Assembly (NCBI RefSeq): GCF_900460215.1
Contig: NZ_UHIA01000004.1
Span: 162,501 to 226,500 of the forward strand
Direction of reading: 5' to 3'
Length of the DNA stretch: 64,000 nucleotides
Origin: Suttonella indologenes
Lineage (GTDB): Bacteria; Pseudomonadota; Gammaproteobacteria; Cardiobacteriales; Cardiobacteriaceae
Below, one piece after another: positions 35,597-44,103 of the stretch; the first letter of the stretch is position 1, and every line of letters starts with the position of its first letter. Made by a program: the position numbers and the translations under genes. The notes beneath the pieces were generated by a model. It had not been told where the DNA came from, ran no database searches, and worked only from the letters and a program-made list of their open reading frames with translations.

Positions 35597-36286
35597 ATGC
35601 AGGTGATTGCCCAAATTAAAGAAGTGCGCTGCGGACGGGCTAAGGATTTTGCCCGCGGCAGCCGAAGTGCGATAGAGAAATCGCCGCAAAGGGGGGCGGT
35701 AGCAGTAGGCGAATTGGGTTTGGCAGGCGATGAGGTCGGCGATACGACAGTGCATGGCGGTATTGATAAGGCGCTGCATTGCTATGCTTTTGAACATTAT
35801 GCCTATTGGCAGAGCATATTGCCGAAGACAGCCGTTCCCTTGCAGGCGGGGGCTTTCGGTGAGAATTTAAGCCTTATCGGACTGACAGAGGGGCAGGTTT
35901 GCATAGGCGATATATGGCGGATGGGCAGCGCCGAATGTGTCGTCAGTCAGGGGCGGCAACCTTGCTGGAAATTAAACGAACGGTTTGCGGTGGCGGATAT
36001 GGCGCTGCGAGTGCAGGAAAGTCTGCGCTGCGGTTGGTATTTGCGCGTGCGGCAAACAGGCGCGCTGCAAGCCGGTGATCAGGTGTATTTGCTAGAGCGT
36101 CCGTATCCCGAATGGTCGATTGAGAGGATACTGGCAATCATTCATCAAGGTGTTTGCGATGCCGCGCTGCTGCAATCCCTGTTGGATTTGCCGCTGCCGC
36201 CTTCATGGCAGCGACTGTTTAGCCGCCGTTTGCAAACGGGAGCAGTGGAGGATTGGCAGCCGCGTTTGTTCGGCAAGACGGTTTAG
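35597..36286 (+). CDS. yiiM: MOSC-domain protein YiiM
   Basis: The 229-residue protein is a MOSC-domain protein of the YiiM type. E. coli YiiM uses molybdenum cofactor to detoxify 6-N-hydroxylaminopurine. Seen are VHGGIDKALHCYAFEHYAYW, FGENLSLIGLTEGQVCIGD, and RQPCWKLNERF with the conserved Cys that holds the cofactor. A helical C-terminal 3-alpha domain follows (about 165-220). The start lies 28 bases after a family D element that might act as its leader. Confidence 0.92.
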   Translation: MQVIAQIKEVRCGRAKDFARGSRSAIEKSPQRGAVAVGELGLAGDEVGDTTVHGGIDKALHCYAFEHYAYWQSILPKTAVPLQAGAFGENLSLIGLTEGQVCIGDIWRMGSAECVVSQGRQPCWKLNERFAVADMALRVQESLRCGWYLRVRQTGALQAGDQVYLLERPYPEWSIERILAIIHQGVCDAALLQSLLDLPLPPSWQRLFSRRLQTGAVEDWQPRLFGKTV

Positions 36287-36293
36287 CAGGAAT

Positions 36294-36318
36294 AGCCGCA
36301 ATCATGCGGCGGCTTTAT
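36294..36318. terminator. Possible bidirectional hairpin terminator
   Basis: AGCCGC (36294-36299) / GCGGCT (36309-36314) with a 9-base loop, then TTATTTA. It lies between the convergent yiiM and glycosyltransferase genes. The stem is short, so this is tentative. Confidence 0.45.
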
Positions 36319-37899
36319 TTATGAATGTCCTTCTTCATCCTGAGGAAGCAAAAAGGCATTAATGCCGTTTTCGCACCATATTTTTTTCTCGCTGAGGGTG
36401 GCGGCAAGCAGAGCATCGTTTTGCGCCAAGCCGGCGCGGTCGGCTTCCGGATGCCATAGATGGTAGGCAATGCCGCCGAAGCGTAAATTGGCGCGTTTGA
36501 TGCCTTGATGATAGAGGCGGGCGACAAATTCGCTGTCTTCTCGTCCCCAGCCGACAAAATCATTATTAAAACCGTTAACGCTAAGGGCATCGGCGCGGAA
36601 AAAGCCCATGTTGCAGCTTTTGATGTTTTTTAAGAGTTGGTTTTCTTGCTTGAGACTTGCGCGCATCAAACTGGGAAAACGCAAGGCGGAATGGCGTTTC
36701 AATATGCCTTGCGCATAAAAAGGCAGAGAGAAGGGTGCTTGAATCGGCGTATTGAGTATCTTTTGGCTGAGTGTCGGGTTGAGCAAAACGCGGCTGCCCT
36801 GAATAAGCAGTCCTTTTTTAGCGGCGTATTGATGATCTTGCAGAAAATGCGGGTGTAAAATCAGGTCGCCGTCAATGATGACGATGTAATCGCTGTGGGC
36901 GGCGGCTATGGCGCGATTGCGTGAGGCGGCGGCGCGAAAGCCTTGGTTTTCCTGCCAGATATGGCGGATGGGGATGGCGCTGCGGGCAGTATAGGCTTGG
37001 ATGAGGGCGGCGGTTTCTGCCTGGGAGCCGTCGTCGGCAATCAGGATTTCTTGCGGCGGCAGGCTTTGTTGCAGTGCGCTTTCCAAGACGCGGGACAGGG
37101 CATCAGGGCGGTTATAGGTGGTAATGACGAGCGAAATGGGCAGTGCTTGATTGGCTTCGGCAAGTTTGATGTATTTCAGATAGGAGTTGAAAGCATTGTT
37201 ATTGGCGATGACAAAGCCATCTCTGCCGTATAAAAATCCCCGTTTAAATAAATAATTTTTTATCCATGCGAAAAGCCCGTGCGTTAGGGCTTGCCATGCG
37301 CCGGTTCTTTGTCTGTATTGGCGATCTTTTGTAAAGAGATCGGTATAAAATTGGCTTTTATCCAACAAATCTTTCACGCCGGCAGATGAATAGTGCAGAA
37401 GCAGTCCCGGCAAAGATTGTATTTGGCTATCTGATTGAATTAATAGGCGTTCGTGGACGTAATTATCTGAAAAGCCTGTGTGGCGGCGGTGATAGAGGCG
37501 CGTAAGATAATCGGGATACCATGTGCAGGCTTTAATCGCGCGTCCGCGATAATGATTGAGGCGCTCAAGGCAGAAGACTTGTTTGGGGTTGTCCAAATCC
37601 AGTGCGCTAATGGCATTAAGCAGTTCGGTATCGGGGATTTCATCGCTGTCGATGCTAAAAATCCAGTCGTTTCGCGCCAATTGTGCCGCCAGATTCTTCA
37701 TGGCGCCGAAACCGAGAAATTCATGCTGTTCGATGCGGCAATTGGGATAGCCGGCAGCGATGGTCAGACTATTATCAGTCGAGCCGTTGTCCAGCAACAG
37801 TACTTCATCAAAATCGCGTAGGCTGTCCAGCACTTGCGGCAGATATTTTTCCGAGTTTTTGCACAAAATGGTGGCGCTGATAGGGATTTTTTTCGGCAT
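36319..37899 (-). CDS. Two-domain family 2 glycosyltransferase
   Basis: The 526-residue protein joins two GT2 domains. The first (about 5-245) starts ISATILCKNSEKYLPQVLDS, has DEVLLLDNGSTDNS and a DSDE metal motif (84-87), and resembles the WaaE/KdtX core glucosyltransferases of LPS. The second (from about 254) has PISLVITTYNRPDALSRVLE, IADDGS (287-292), IIDGD and the GWGREDSEFVARL acceptor-site pattern. Both active sites look intact. A role in lipooligosaccharide assembly is inferred; sugars unknown. The start at 37899 overlaps the dut stop (TAATG); a longer frame within dut is rejected. Confidence 0.88.
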   Translation of the reverse strand: MPKKIPISATILCKNSEKYLPQVLDSLRDFDEVLLLDNGSTDNSLTIAAGYPNCRIEQHEFLGFGAMKNLAAQLARNDWIFSIDSDEIPDTELLNAISALDLDNPKQVFCLERLNHYRGRAIKACTWYPDYLTRLYHRRHTGFSDNYVHERLLIQSDSQIQSLPGLLLHYSSAGVKDLLDKSQFYTDLFTKDRQYRQRTGAWQALTHGLFAWIKNYLFKRGFLYGRDGFVIANNNAFNSYLKYIKLAEANQALPISLVITTYNRPDALSRVLESALQQSLPPQEILIADDGSQAETAALIQAYTARSAIPIRHIWQENQGFRAAASRNRAIAAAHSDYIVIIDGDLILHPHFLQDHQYAAKKGLLIQGSRVLLNPTLSQKILNTPIQAPFSLPFYAQGILKRHSALRFPSLMRASLKQENQLLKNIKSCNMGFFRADALSVNGFNNDFVGWGREDSEFVARLYHQGIKRANLRFGGIAYHLWHPEADRAGLAQNDALLAATLSEKKIWCENGINAFLLPQDEEGHS

Positions 37900-38357
37900 T
37901 ACTGCGTTCCCGTATGCCCGAAGCCGCCTTCGCCGCGTTCGGAGGCGCCAAATGCCGCGACCGGCAGGAGAGTGGCGCGGGCGACGGTTTGGAACATCAA
38001 TTGGGCGATGCGTTCGCCTAGTGCGATGGTGTAAGGCGTTTGGCTGCGGTTCCACAGCGGTACTTTGAGTTCGCCTTGGTAGTCGCTGTCAATCAGCCCG
38101 ACCAGATTACCCAGAACAATGCCGTGTTTATAGCCTAGTCCCGAACGCGGCAGCACAAGGGCGCAGTAATCGGGATTGCCGATGTGAAATGCCAGCCCTG
38201 TGCCGATGAGCCGACATTCGTTTGGGGTAAGTGTAAGGCTTTCGCCTTCAAAGACGGCACGTAAGTCCATGGCGGCGCTGCCGGCGGTGGCGTATTCGGG
38301 CAGGGCGATGCTAGTGCCGATGCGGGGGTCAAGGATTTTGTATTCAATGGCTAACAT
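37899..38357 (-). CDS. dut: dUTP diphosphatase
   Basis: Dut hydrolyses dUTP to dUMP and pyrophosphate, keeping uracil out of DNA. The 152-residue trimeric type shows all five motifs: AAMDLRA, LPRSGLGYKHG, GLIDSDYQGE, ERIAQLMF, and the mobile C-terminal RGEGGFGHTG. It overlaps coaBC upstream by 14 bases and the glycosyltransferase downstream by one. The coaBC-dut pairing is common in gammaproteobacteria. Confidence 0.97.
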   Translation of the reverse strand: MLAIEYKILDPRIGTSIALPEYATAGSAAMDLRAVFEGESLTLTPNECRLIGTGLAFHIGNPDYCALVLPRSGLGYKHGIVLGNLVGLIDSDYQGELKVPLWNRSQTPYTIALGERIAQLMFQTVARATLLPVAAFGASERGEGGFGHTGTQ

Positions 38358-39552
38358 GGAGAGTCTCTTGGTATTGCTTAAGAATGTGATCGAGCAGCTG
38401 CTCGGCTAATGCGGTTTTACTTGCCGGCGGCAGGGAGATTTCTTCTGCGGCGCTGATGAGGTGGATGTGATTATGGTCGCCGCCGAAGGGTTGTTCGCGG
38501 ACATTATTGGCAAGGATGAGGTCCAGCCCTTTTTTCTCGCGTTTGCGGCGTGCATATTCCAGCAGATGCTCGGTTTCGGCGGCAAAGCCGATGGTAAAGG
38601 GGCGGTTTTCTTGCAGCGCGGCAACGTCGGCGACGATATCGGGATTTTCAACCAGTTCGATGCTAAGTGTGCCGTGTACGTCTTTTTTCTGTTTGTGTTC
38701 GGCGATGTGTTTGACGCGATAATCCGCTACCGCCGCCGCGGCAATGAAGATATCACTTTCGACGGCGGCCTGCAGGGCGGCAGCATGCATTTCCACGGCA
38801 CTTATCACGGGAATAAGACGGCAATGCGGCGGTGCGGCGAGGGCGGTCGGGCCGCTAATCAGGCTGACTTGCGCACCGCGGGCGGCAGCGGCGGCAGCAA
38901 TCGCATAGCCCATTTTGCCGCTGCTGTGATTCGAGAGATAGCGGACGGGGTCAATGGCTTCGCGGGTCGGGCCGGCGGTAATACACAGGCGGATGCCCTG
39001 CCAGTCTTGACGCGTATTCAAAATACGCTTAAGTGCGGCGATAATTTCTTCAGGCTCTGCCATGCGCCCCGGCCCTGTTTCGCCGCAGGCTTGCGCGCCG
39101 ATGCCGACCGGCAAGAGATGATGTTTGGCGCGGTGGCTAAGAGTGGCGATATGCGCTTGCGTAGCGGGATGCGTCCACATCAGATGATTCATGGCAGGGG
39201 CGATGAGAATATCTGCGGCACTGGCAAGATAAAGGGTGCTGAGTAGATTATCCGCCAAGCCGAGCGCGAGTTTGGTCAGCGTATTGGCGGTGGCGGGCGC
39301 GATGATGAGGACATCCGCCCAGCGCGACAGTTCGATATGCCCCATGGCGGCTTCGGCTTGGCTGTCAAATAAATCGCTGCGCGGCGTTTCGCCGCTGATG
39401 GCTTGCAAGGTATGGGTGCTGACAAAATGCTGCGCATGCTCGGTCAGCACGCATTTCACTTCATGTCCCTGCTGCGTGAGTTGCCGCGCAAGCAAGACGC
39501 TTTTATATGCCGCAATGCCGCCGCAAATACCTAATAATATTTTTGCCATCAA
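38344..39552 (-). CDS. coaBC: Bifunctional phosphopantothenoylcysteine decarboxylase/synthetase
   Basis: CoaBC carries out two steps of coenzyme A synthesis: joining cysteine to 4'-phosphopantothenate and decarboxylating the product. In the 402-residue protein the flavin-containing CoaC half (about 1-185) has GICGGIAAYKSVLLARQL, the catalytic His in ISRWADVL-type context and PAMNHLMWTHPATQ. The CoaB half (about 190-400) has ITAGPTREAIDPVRYLSNHS, then KMGYAIAAAA and the FAAETEHL segment. It is divergent from radC. Confidence 0.96.
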   Translation of the reverse strand: MMAKILLGICGGIAAYKSVLLARQLTQQGHEVKCVLTEHAQHFVSTHTLQAISGETPRSDLFDSQAEAAMGHIELSRWADVLIIAPATANTLTKLALGLADNLLSTLYLASAADILIAPAMNHLMWTHPATQAHIATLSHRAKHHLLPVGIGAQACGETGPGRMAEPEEIIAALKRILNTRQDWQGIRLCITAGPTREAIDPVRYLSNHSSGKMGYAIAAAAAARGAQVSLISGPTALAAPPHCRLIPVISAVEMHAAALQAAVESDIFIAAAAVADYRVKHIAEHKQKKDVHGTLSIELVENPDIVADVAALQENRPFTIGFAAETEHLLEYARRKREKKGLDLILANNVREQPFGGDHNHIHLISAAEEISLPPASKTALAEQLLDHILKQYQETLHVSH

Positions 39553-39610
39553 TCCGTTCCAGTCGCTAAAAGCCCTTGCAAGTCAGGCGAAAGGCAGTAT
39601 TCTATCCTGC

Positions 39611-40306
39611 ATGGATAGGAAAACAAACTCTCTTACGCAATCCTCATCAGCAGATATGCCGCGTGAGCGGCTATTGTCGCAGGGCGCACAGGCTTTGGCG
39701 GATTATGAATTATTGGCTTTGCTGCTGCGCACGGGCGGCGGCGGTCGTTCCGTTTTGGCATTTGCTCAACACATTTTGCAGCTGCGCGGCGGACTGGTGG
39801 GCTTATTGCGCTCGGAGCAGGCGCATTTGCAGCCGATTAAAGGTTTGGGCAATGCCAAAATTGCGGAGATTCTTGCGGTGGCGGAATTGGCAAAACGTTT
39901 TCTCACCGCCCAATTGCAAGAGCGGCAATGGCGTTTTCAGTCCGCCGACGATGTACGCGATTTTTTATTGATGCACTATAAGGGTTTGGCGCAGGAGGAA
40001 ATGGGCATTTTGCTGCTGGATGGCGGACATCAATATCTTGGTTTTGTGCAGTTTCGAGAACAGTCCGCGCCGAATGAAATCCCTATTTCCTTGCGCGAGC
40101 TGCTGCGCCAAGTTTTGCAGCATAATGCGGCGGCAGTGATTTTGGTGCATAACCATCCTAGCGGCAGCATTGAACCTTCGCAAGCCGATAGAGAAACGAC
40201 GCAGCGGATTGACGATTTGTTAAACTCAATACAAGTGCGCCTTTTGGATCATTTTATTGTATGTGGCAATCAAATAATTTCTATGCGTGAGAGCGGCTTT
40301 TGGTAA
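39611..40306 (+). CDS. radC: RadC-type JAB-domain protein
   Basis: The 231-residue protein has an N-terminal helix-hairpin-helix region (PRERLLSQGAQALADYELLA, IKGLGNAKIAEILAVAELA) and a C-terminal JAB metallo-domain with EIPISLRELLRQVLQHNAA, then HNHPSGSIEPSQAD and a downstream Asp. The zinc ligands His-x-His and Asp are intact. It was once linked to DNA repair, but its function is unsettled. The ATG at 39611 is chosen from context; a start at 39656 is possible. Upstream in-frame sequence overlaps coaBC antisense and is not coding. Confidence 0.9.
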   Translation: MDRKTNSLTQSSSADMPRERLLSQGAQALADYELLALLLRTGGGGRSVLAFAQHILQLRGGLVGLLRSEQAHLQPIKGLGNAKIAEILAVAELAKRFLTAQLQERQWRFQSADDVRDFLLMHYKGLAQEEMGILLLDGGHQYLGFVQFREQSAPNEIPISLRELLRQVLQHNAAAVILVHNHPSGSIEPSQADRETTQRIDDLLNSIQVRLLDHFIVCGNQIISMRESGFW

Positions 40307-40330
40307 TATAATAAAAACTTTTATAAATGG

Positions 40331-40411
40331 AATCGGGAGAGGCTAATCTCTTCCGATTTAGGACAACACATAGAGAGACGTTTTATGTGTCGTTCTGTGT
40401 GTTGAAACATG
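40331..40411 (+). ncRNA. Family D structured repeat, copy 3 (lacking the first hairpin)
   Basis: This shorter copy begins at the second hairpin, here extended as AATCGGGAGAG/CTCTTCCGATT, and contains the third stem CAACACATAGAG with partner TTCTGTGTGTTG. Compared with copies 1 and 2 a T:A pair of hairpin 2 is replaced by C:G. It ends 12 bases before the ATG of the response regulator, so it would form the 5' leader immediately before that gene's ribosome-binding site. Confidence 0.55.
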
Positions 40412-40422
40412 GAGAGTAGAAA

Positions 40423-41373
40423 ATGTTAAAAACCGCTCTAATTGTAGATGATTCCCGTCTGGCACGCTTGACGCTCAAGCGCCTGCTGACTCAATATGAT
40501 ATTCAAGTTTCCGAAGCCGAGGGCGTGGTCGATGCCGAACGTTGGATTCAGCATAACCTTATGCCAGATATGGTCTTTATGGACGTCATGATGCCGGAGA
40601 TTGACGGCTTTGAAGGATTGGAGCGTATGCGCGCCAATCCTGAAACGCGCCATGTGCCGGTGATTATGTATTCCGGCGATATTTCCGAAGAAGCGCGCAA
40701 AAAAGCGCGTGATCACGGCGCGACAGGCTATTTGCCCAAACCGGCGGATGCCAACCGCCTCGATCATTTGCTCAATGCGCTTAATAAACGCAGCAAACCG
40801 ACGCAAATACCGGCTGCAGCGCCTACACCGCCTGTTGAAAAAGCCAAACCTGCCAAACCGGCAAATATTTACGGCAAAGCGACAAGTCTGAGCGGTGACA
40901 GTCCTTTTGAATTGACGCAGGAAAACTTTGCTCCGGCGCATCAAACTTTTGAGGAAGCGCCACCGCCGCGTGCCGCAGTAAGAGAAGCGCCGCGCGAAGC
41001 GGAAATGCCGGTCTTGCAAGAAAGCGTCATGCCGATTGCGCCGGCTGCTGCAGCCTTATCGCCCGAAATTTTATCGCGCTTGGATGATTTGGAAGCCCGC
41101 TTGAATGCCGCACAACAAGCCGGCAGACCTAGTGCGCCGAGCACTCCGCCGGAAGTGGCTCAACGCCTCAACCGCTTGGAAGAAAAACTGAGTGCGCAAA
41201 GCAGCAATGCCGCCTTGTTGGATTTTAGCGCCGATGTCGAGCGTCAGCGTCTGGATGTCATTTATTTGCAAAGACAAGTCGCTAAATCCGAGCAATTGGG
41301 CAAAGTGGCGGTCGGCCTTGCCGCTTTAGGACTGTTGATTGCTTTGGCGGCGGTCATTCGTTCGATGTTATAA
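40423..41373 (+). CDS. Response regulator with C-terminal membrane anchor
   Basis: The 316-residue protein has an N-terminal receiver domain (1-125) with Asp9/Asp10, phospho-acceptor Asp54 (VFMDVMMPEIDG), Ser84 and Lys106. A Pro/Ala-rich linker follows (about 130-220), with a predicted coiled coil (about 210-285, SRLDDLEARLNAAQQAG and LEEKLSAQS). The end is a single hydrophobic helix (about 293-316). There is no DNA-binding domain. This receiver-linker-coil-anchor layout is unusual. It lies 10 bases before a decayed sensor kinase gene, so its partner may have been lost. Confidence 0.82.
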   Translation: MLKTALIVDDSRLARLTLKRLLTQYDIQVSEAEGVVDAERWIQHNLMPDMVFMDVMMPEIDGFEGLERMRANPETRHVPVIMYSGDISEEARKKARDHGATGYLPKPADANRLDHLLNALNKRSKPTQIPAAAPTPPVEKAKPAKPANIYGKATSLSGDSPFELTQENFAPAHQTFEEAPPPRAAVREAPREAEMPVLQESVMPIAPAAAALSPEILSRLDDLEARLNAAQQAGRPSAPSTPPEVAQRLNRLEEKLSAQSSNAALLDFSADVERQRLDVIYLQRQVAKSEQLGKVAVGLAALGLLIALAAVIRSML

Positions 41374-41383
41374 ACTTAGATTT

Positions 41384-42450
41384 GTGCGCCTTCTCACGCT
41401 CTGCTTTATTTTAGCCGCCGTTGCGATAGTAAGCAGTTTTTTCTCCCTAGGCGCATGGTCCTTAAGCATCATGCTGCTGATTGTATTGCTATGGCAATAT
41501 CGCCAGCAGCATATTCTTTTGTCTTGGATGAGGACAGGCGCCAAGAAATTGCCGCCGGATCTCAGCCTTCCTTATGATGAAATAGCCGCCTGCCATTATC
41601 GCGCACGCGAACAGTCGCGCAAACGCAAACACCGCCTGCAAGGCTTTTTAAGCGTTTATCACCGCGTGGTTAATAATATTTCCCGATGTGGCGCTGATTA
41701 TCGAGCAGCAGGGGCGTCTGCTCGGTTTTAACCGCAAGGCGCAGGAAATTTTAGGACTGGACCGCCGCTTGGATATCGGCAATAAAGTCGATTTCATGTT
41801 GCGCGGCGAAGGGGCAGAAGGATTTTGGGAACGTATGCAGTCTGCCGACAGTGTCTTATTGCGCTTATTCTCCGAGTCCAATTATGTGCTTGAATTCGTG
41901 CAATTGCCTTTTCAAAAAGGCGAGGGCTGTTATTGGCAAGGGATGTGAGCAAATATTATCAAGAGCAGGCGCGACGCAAAGCCTTTGTCGAAAATGCCTC
42001 ACATGAGCTGAGAACGCCGCTTACCGTTTTATGCGGTTTCTTGGAAATTATGCAGCATCAAGAGGATATACCGGAGAAATGGCAGATGCCCCTGTAGGAA
42101 ATGCGCAGCCATAGTCTGCGTATGCAATCCTTGGTAGAAGATATGCTGCGTCTGGTGCAGTTGGAGAACGGCGCGCGCGCCGTTCGTGCACAAGACTTGG
42201 ATTTACAGCCTTGGCTGAAGCGTTTGATCGCAGAAATCAATGGACAATTTCCTGAGAGCGTTGGTATCGTTCTTGAAGAAATGGAGGATGTTATAGTCAA
42301 AGAATTGAAAAAGTATTACGGCGTTGGCTCGCCTTGCCCGTACGCTCTTGTACTGTCTGCGGCTCGCCGCCTTGTATTACTTTTCACTTCTCCGACTATA
42401 GAAGCGCACGGCGGTGAGTTGCAGATTACTTCGCAAGAAGGTAAGGGCAG
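41384..42450 (+). pseudogene. PhoR-like sensor histidine kinase, decayed
   Basis: A GTG at 41384 begins two membrane helices and a PAS-like region, but the frame is broken at several points. An extra T near 41681 shifts the frame at NNI-PDVALIIEQQGRLLGF. A second shift lies near 41925, restoring ARDVSKYYQEQARR and the H-box FVENASHELRTPLTV. An in-frame TAG stands at 42095. At 42292 a family A element is inserted. Beyond it only HGGELQITSQEGKGS, the end of the ATPase domain, survives; the N, G1 and G2 boxes are gone. The gene cannot make a working kinase. Confidence 0.85.
42292..42400 (+). repeat. Family A element inserted in the kinase pseudogene
   Basis: A full 109-bp copy runs from TATAGTCAAAGAATTG to CTTCTCCGACTATA. 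The core contains GCTCTTGTACTGTCTGCGGC as in the other copies. It replaces the region encoding the kinase ATPase core. An open frame runs through it only by chance. Confidence 0.92.
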
Positions 42451-42451
42451 T

Positions 42452-42583
42452 CGCTCTATAGAGGGCAAACCATTTGCGATTAGGTGCGCGGAATACGGCA
42501 TAGTCGGGAAAGCCTTGCCATAGGTATTCCGCTTGGACGTGGTAAGTGTTTTCGATATGTCGGAACAGTGAACGGGCTTGCAT
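42452..42583 (-). pseudogene. MmcQ/YjbR-family protein, N-terminal remnant
   Basis: On the minus strand an ATG at 42583 overlaps the stop of the SDR gene (TAATG). The 44 codons after it encode MQARSLFRHIENTY, then YLWQGFPDYAVFR and NRKWFALYR, the start of an MmcQ/YjbR double-wing DNA-binding protein. Similarity stops near 42452, where sequence from the end of the sensor kinase begins. The family is normally about 115 residues, so over half is missing. The two truncated genes face each other, consistent with one deletion that removed both 3' halves. Confidence 0.72.
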
Positions 42584-43305
42584 TATTCGACTAAATGACG
42601 AATATCGACCACGGCTTCTTGTCCGAATGCCGCGCTTTCGCAATAAGCCAAAAGGGTGGCGGCGGTACTGGGCGCGCTTTGCAATGCGCCGTCTTGCTGC
42701 AAATCGAGAAAACGCTGCCGAATGGGGAAATCGGTATTGGCACGAATTTCCGCCTGCATGGCGGTATCAATCACGCCCGGAGCGATGCTGACCGCCTGAA
42801 TATGCGGCTGCGCTTCGGCGGCGATATTGCGGGCATGATGGTCAAGCGCGGCTTTGCCGGCGCCATAGACCGACCAGCCGGCATAGCTTTTATGTGCGGC
42901 ACCGCTGCTGATATGTACGATACGCAGCCGCTGCGCTAATGCGGCGGCGGCATCGGCGAGCATTAGGGGCGCGCTGACGTTTAGGGCGACAGCTTGGGCA
43001 ATGGCTGCCGCGCCCTGCCGTCCCAGTAAGTGAGCCGGCTCTTGCGTGCCGGCGCAGTTAAACAGCCATAGTTCTTGCCCTTGGCAGAATTGCGCAAATG
43101 CCGCGCTTTCCAGCCATTGCTGCAAGGCAGCGCTATCGCTTAAATCCAAGGCAATTTGCTGCAATTGTCCGCCGTATTGCGCGGCGAGTGTGGCATTGCT
43201 GCGTCTGGCGATGCCGCAAACCTGTGCGCCCTGCGCCAGTAAGGCGGCGGCGAGTGCTTCTCCGAGTCCGCTGCTGTGTCCTGTGATGATGGCTTGTTTA
43301 ATCAT
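42583..43305 (-). CDS. Short-chain dehydrogenase/reductase
   Basis: A 240-residue SDR with a Rossmann fold. The cofactor motif is TGHSSGLGEALA (about 8-19), NCAG lies near residue 85, and the catalytic Ser-Tyr-Lys set is in ISSGAAHKSYAGWSVYGAGKAAL. The PGVIDTAMQ segment follows. Arg after the first strand (GIARRS) suggests NADP preference. Substrate is unknown. It overlaps rsmA upstream by 8 bases; the broken yjbR gene was once its downstream partner. Confidence 0.88.
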   Translation of the reverse strand: MIKQAIITGHSSGLGEALAAALLAQGAQVCGIARRSNATLAAQYGGQLQQIALDLSDSAALQQWLESAAFAQFCQGQELWLFNCAGTQEPAHLLGRQGAAAIAQAVALNVSAPLMLADAAAALAQRLRIVHISSGAAHKSYAGWSVYGAGKAALDHHARNIAAEAQPHIQAVSIAPGVIDTAMQAEIRANTDFPIRQRFLDLQQDGALQSAPSTAATLLAYCESAAFGQEAVVDIRHLVE

Positions 43306-44095
43306 TCTGCGCTTCCTTTGCCAATAAGGCGTCTGCCAATCGGGCGAAACCTGCGCCGTCTAGGTTTTCGGGGCGCAGGGTCGGGTCAATATCGAGTTGC
43401 TGCAATGCTTCGCTGCTAAACCAATGCGACAGCGATTTGCGCAGCATTTTGCGCCGCTGGGCAAAGGCGGTTTTTACCACTAAGGCAAAATGCGCCGGCG
43501 ATTGCACCGCCCATTGCGGTGCGGCACGCGGCACGAGTCTGACGACCGCGCTATCGACTTTCGGCGGCGGATCAAAGGCTTCGGGCGGAATATCAAAAAG
43601 CGATTCGGTTAGCAAATATTGCTGCAACATCAAACTCAAACGTCCATAGTCTTTGTTATTCGGCTGGGCGACAATCCGCTCCACCACTTCTTTTTGCAGC
43701 ATAAAATGCATGTCTTGGATGTGTTGGCGCTGCGCGAGGCAATGAAAGAGTATGGGAGAGGAAAGGTTGTAGGGCAGATTGCCGATGATACGCAGCGGTG
43801 CCGCCAGTCCCAAATCGGCAAAATCCACCGTCAGTACATCTGCTTCGATAAGATTGAGTTTGCCGACCGCCGCCGCTTTGCGCGCCAAAGGCGCCAATAC
43901 GCGGCTGTCGAATTCGATAGCGGTCAGCGCGCCGGCTTTGGCAAGCACGGGTAAGGTCAGCGCCCCCAAGCCCGGCCCGATTTCGATGATGCGCTCGTCG
44001 GGCTGCGGATAGATGGCACTAAGCATGTCGCCGATCACATGATCGTCGGCTAGGAAATGCTGCCCTAAATGTTTGGCGGCGCGGACTTCAGCCAT
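43298..44095 (-). CDS. rsmA: 16S rRNA dimethyladenosine transferase
   Basis: RsmA (KsgA) dimethylates two adjacent adenosines near the 3' end of 16S rRNA. The 265-residue protein has AKHLGQHFLADDHVIGDML, the SAM-binding IEIGPGLGALTLPVL, and the catalytic NLPYNLSSPILFH. The start at 44095 has CTAGGAA 8 bases upstream; a longer in-frame start is rejected for lack of family similarity. It lies 8 bases after surA. The usual pdxA gene between surA and rsmA is absent. Confidence 0.96.
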   Translation of the reverse strand: MAEVRAAKHLGQHFLADDHVIGDMLSAIYPQPDERIIEIGPGLGALTLPVLAKAGALTAIEFDSRVLAPLARKAAAVGKLNLIEADVLTVDFADLGLAAPLRIIGNLPYNLSSPILFHCLAQRQHIQDMHFMLQKEVVERIVAQPNNKDYGRLSLMLQQYLLTESLFDIPPEAFDPPPKVDSAVVRLVPRAAPQWAVQSPAHFALVVKTAFAQRRKMLRKSLSHWFSSEALQQLDIDPTLRPENLDGAGFARLADALLAKEAQND

Positions 44096-44103
44096 GCTTA
44101 TTC

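Noticed and set aside
39236..40306. 356-residue version of RadC
   Set aside because: The first 125 codons are antisense to coaBC and unlike the family.
42101..42523. 140-codon plus-strand frame as a complete gene
   Set aside because: It joins part of the kinase pseudogene, a family A element and the antisense of the yjbR remnant.
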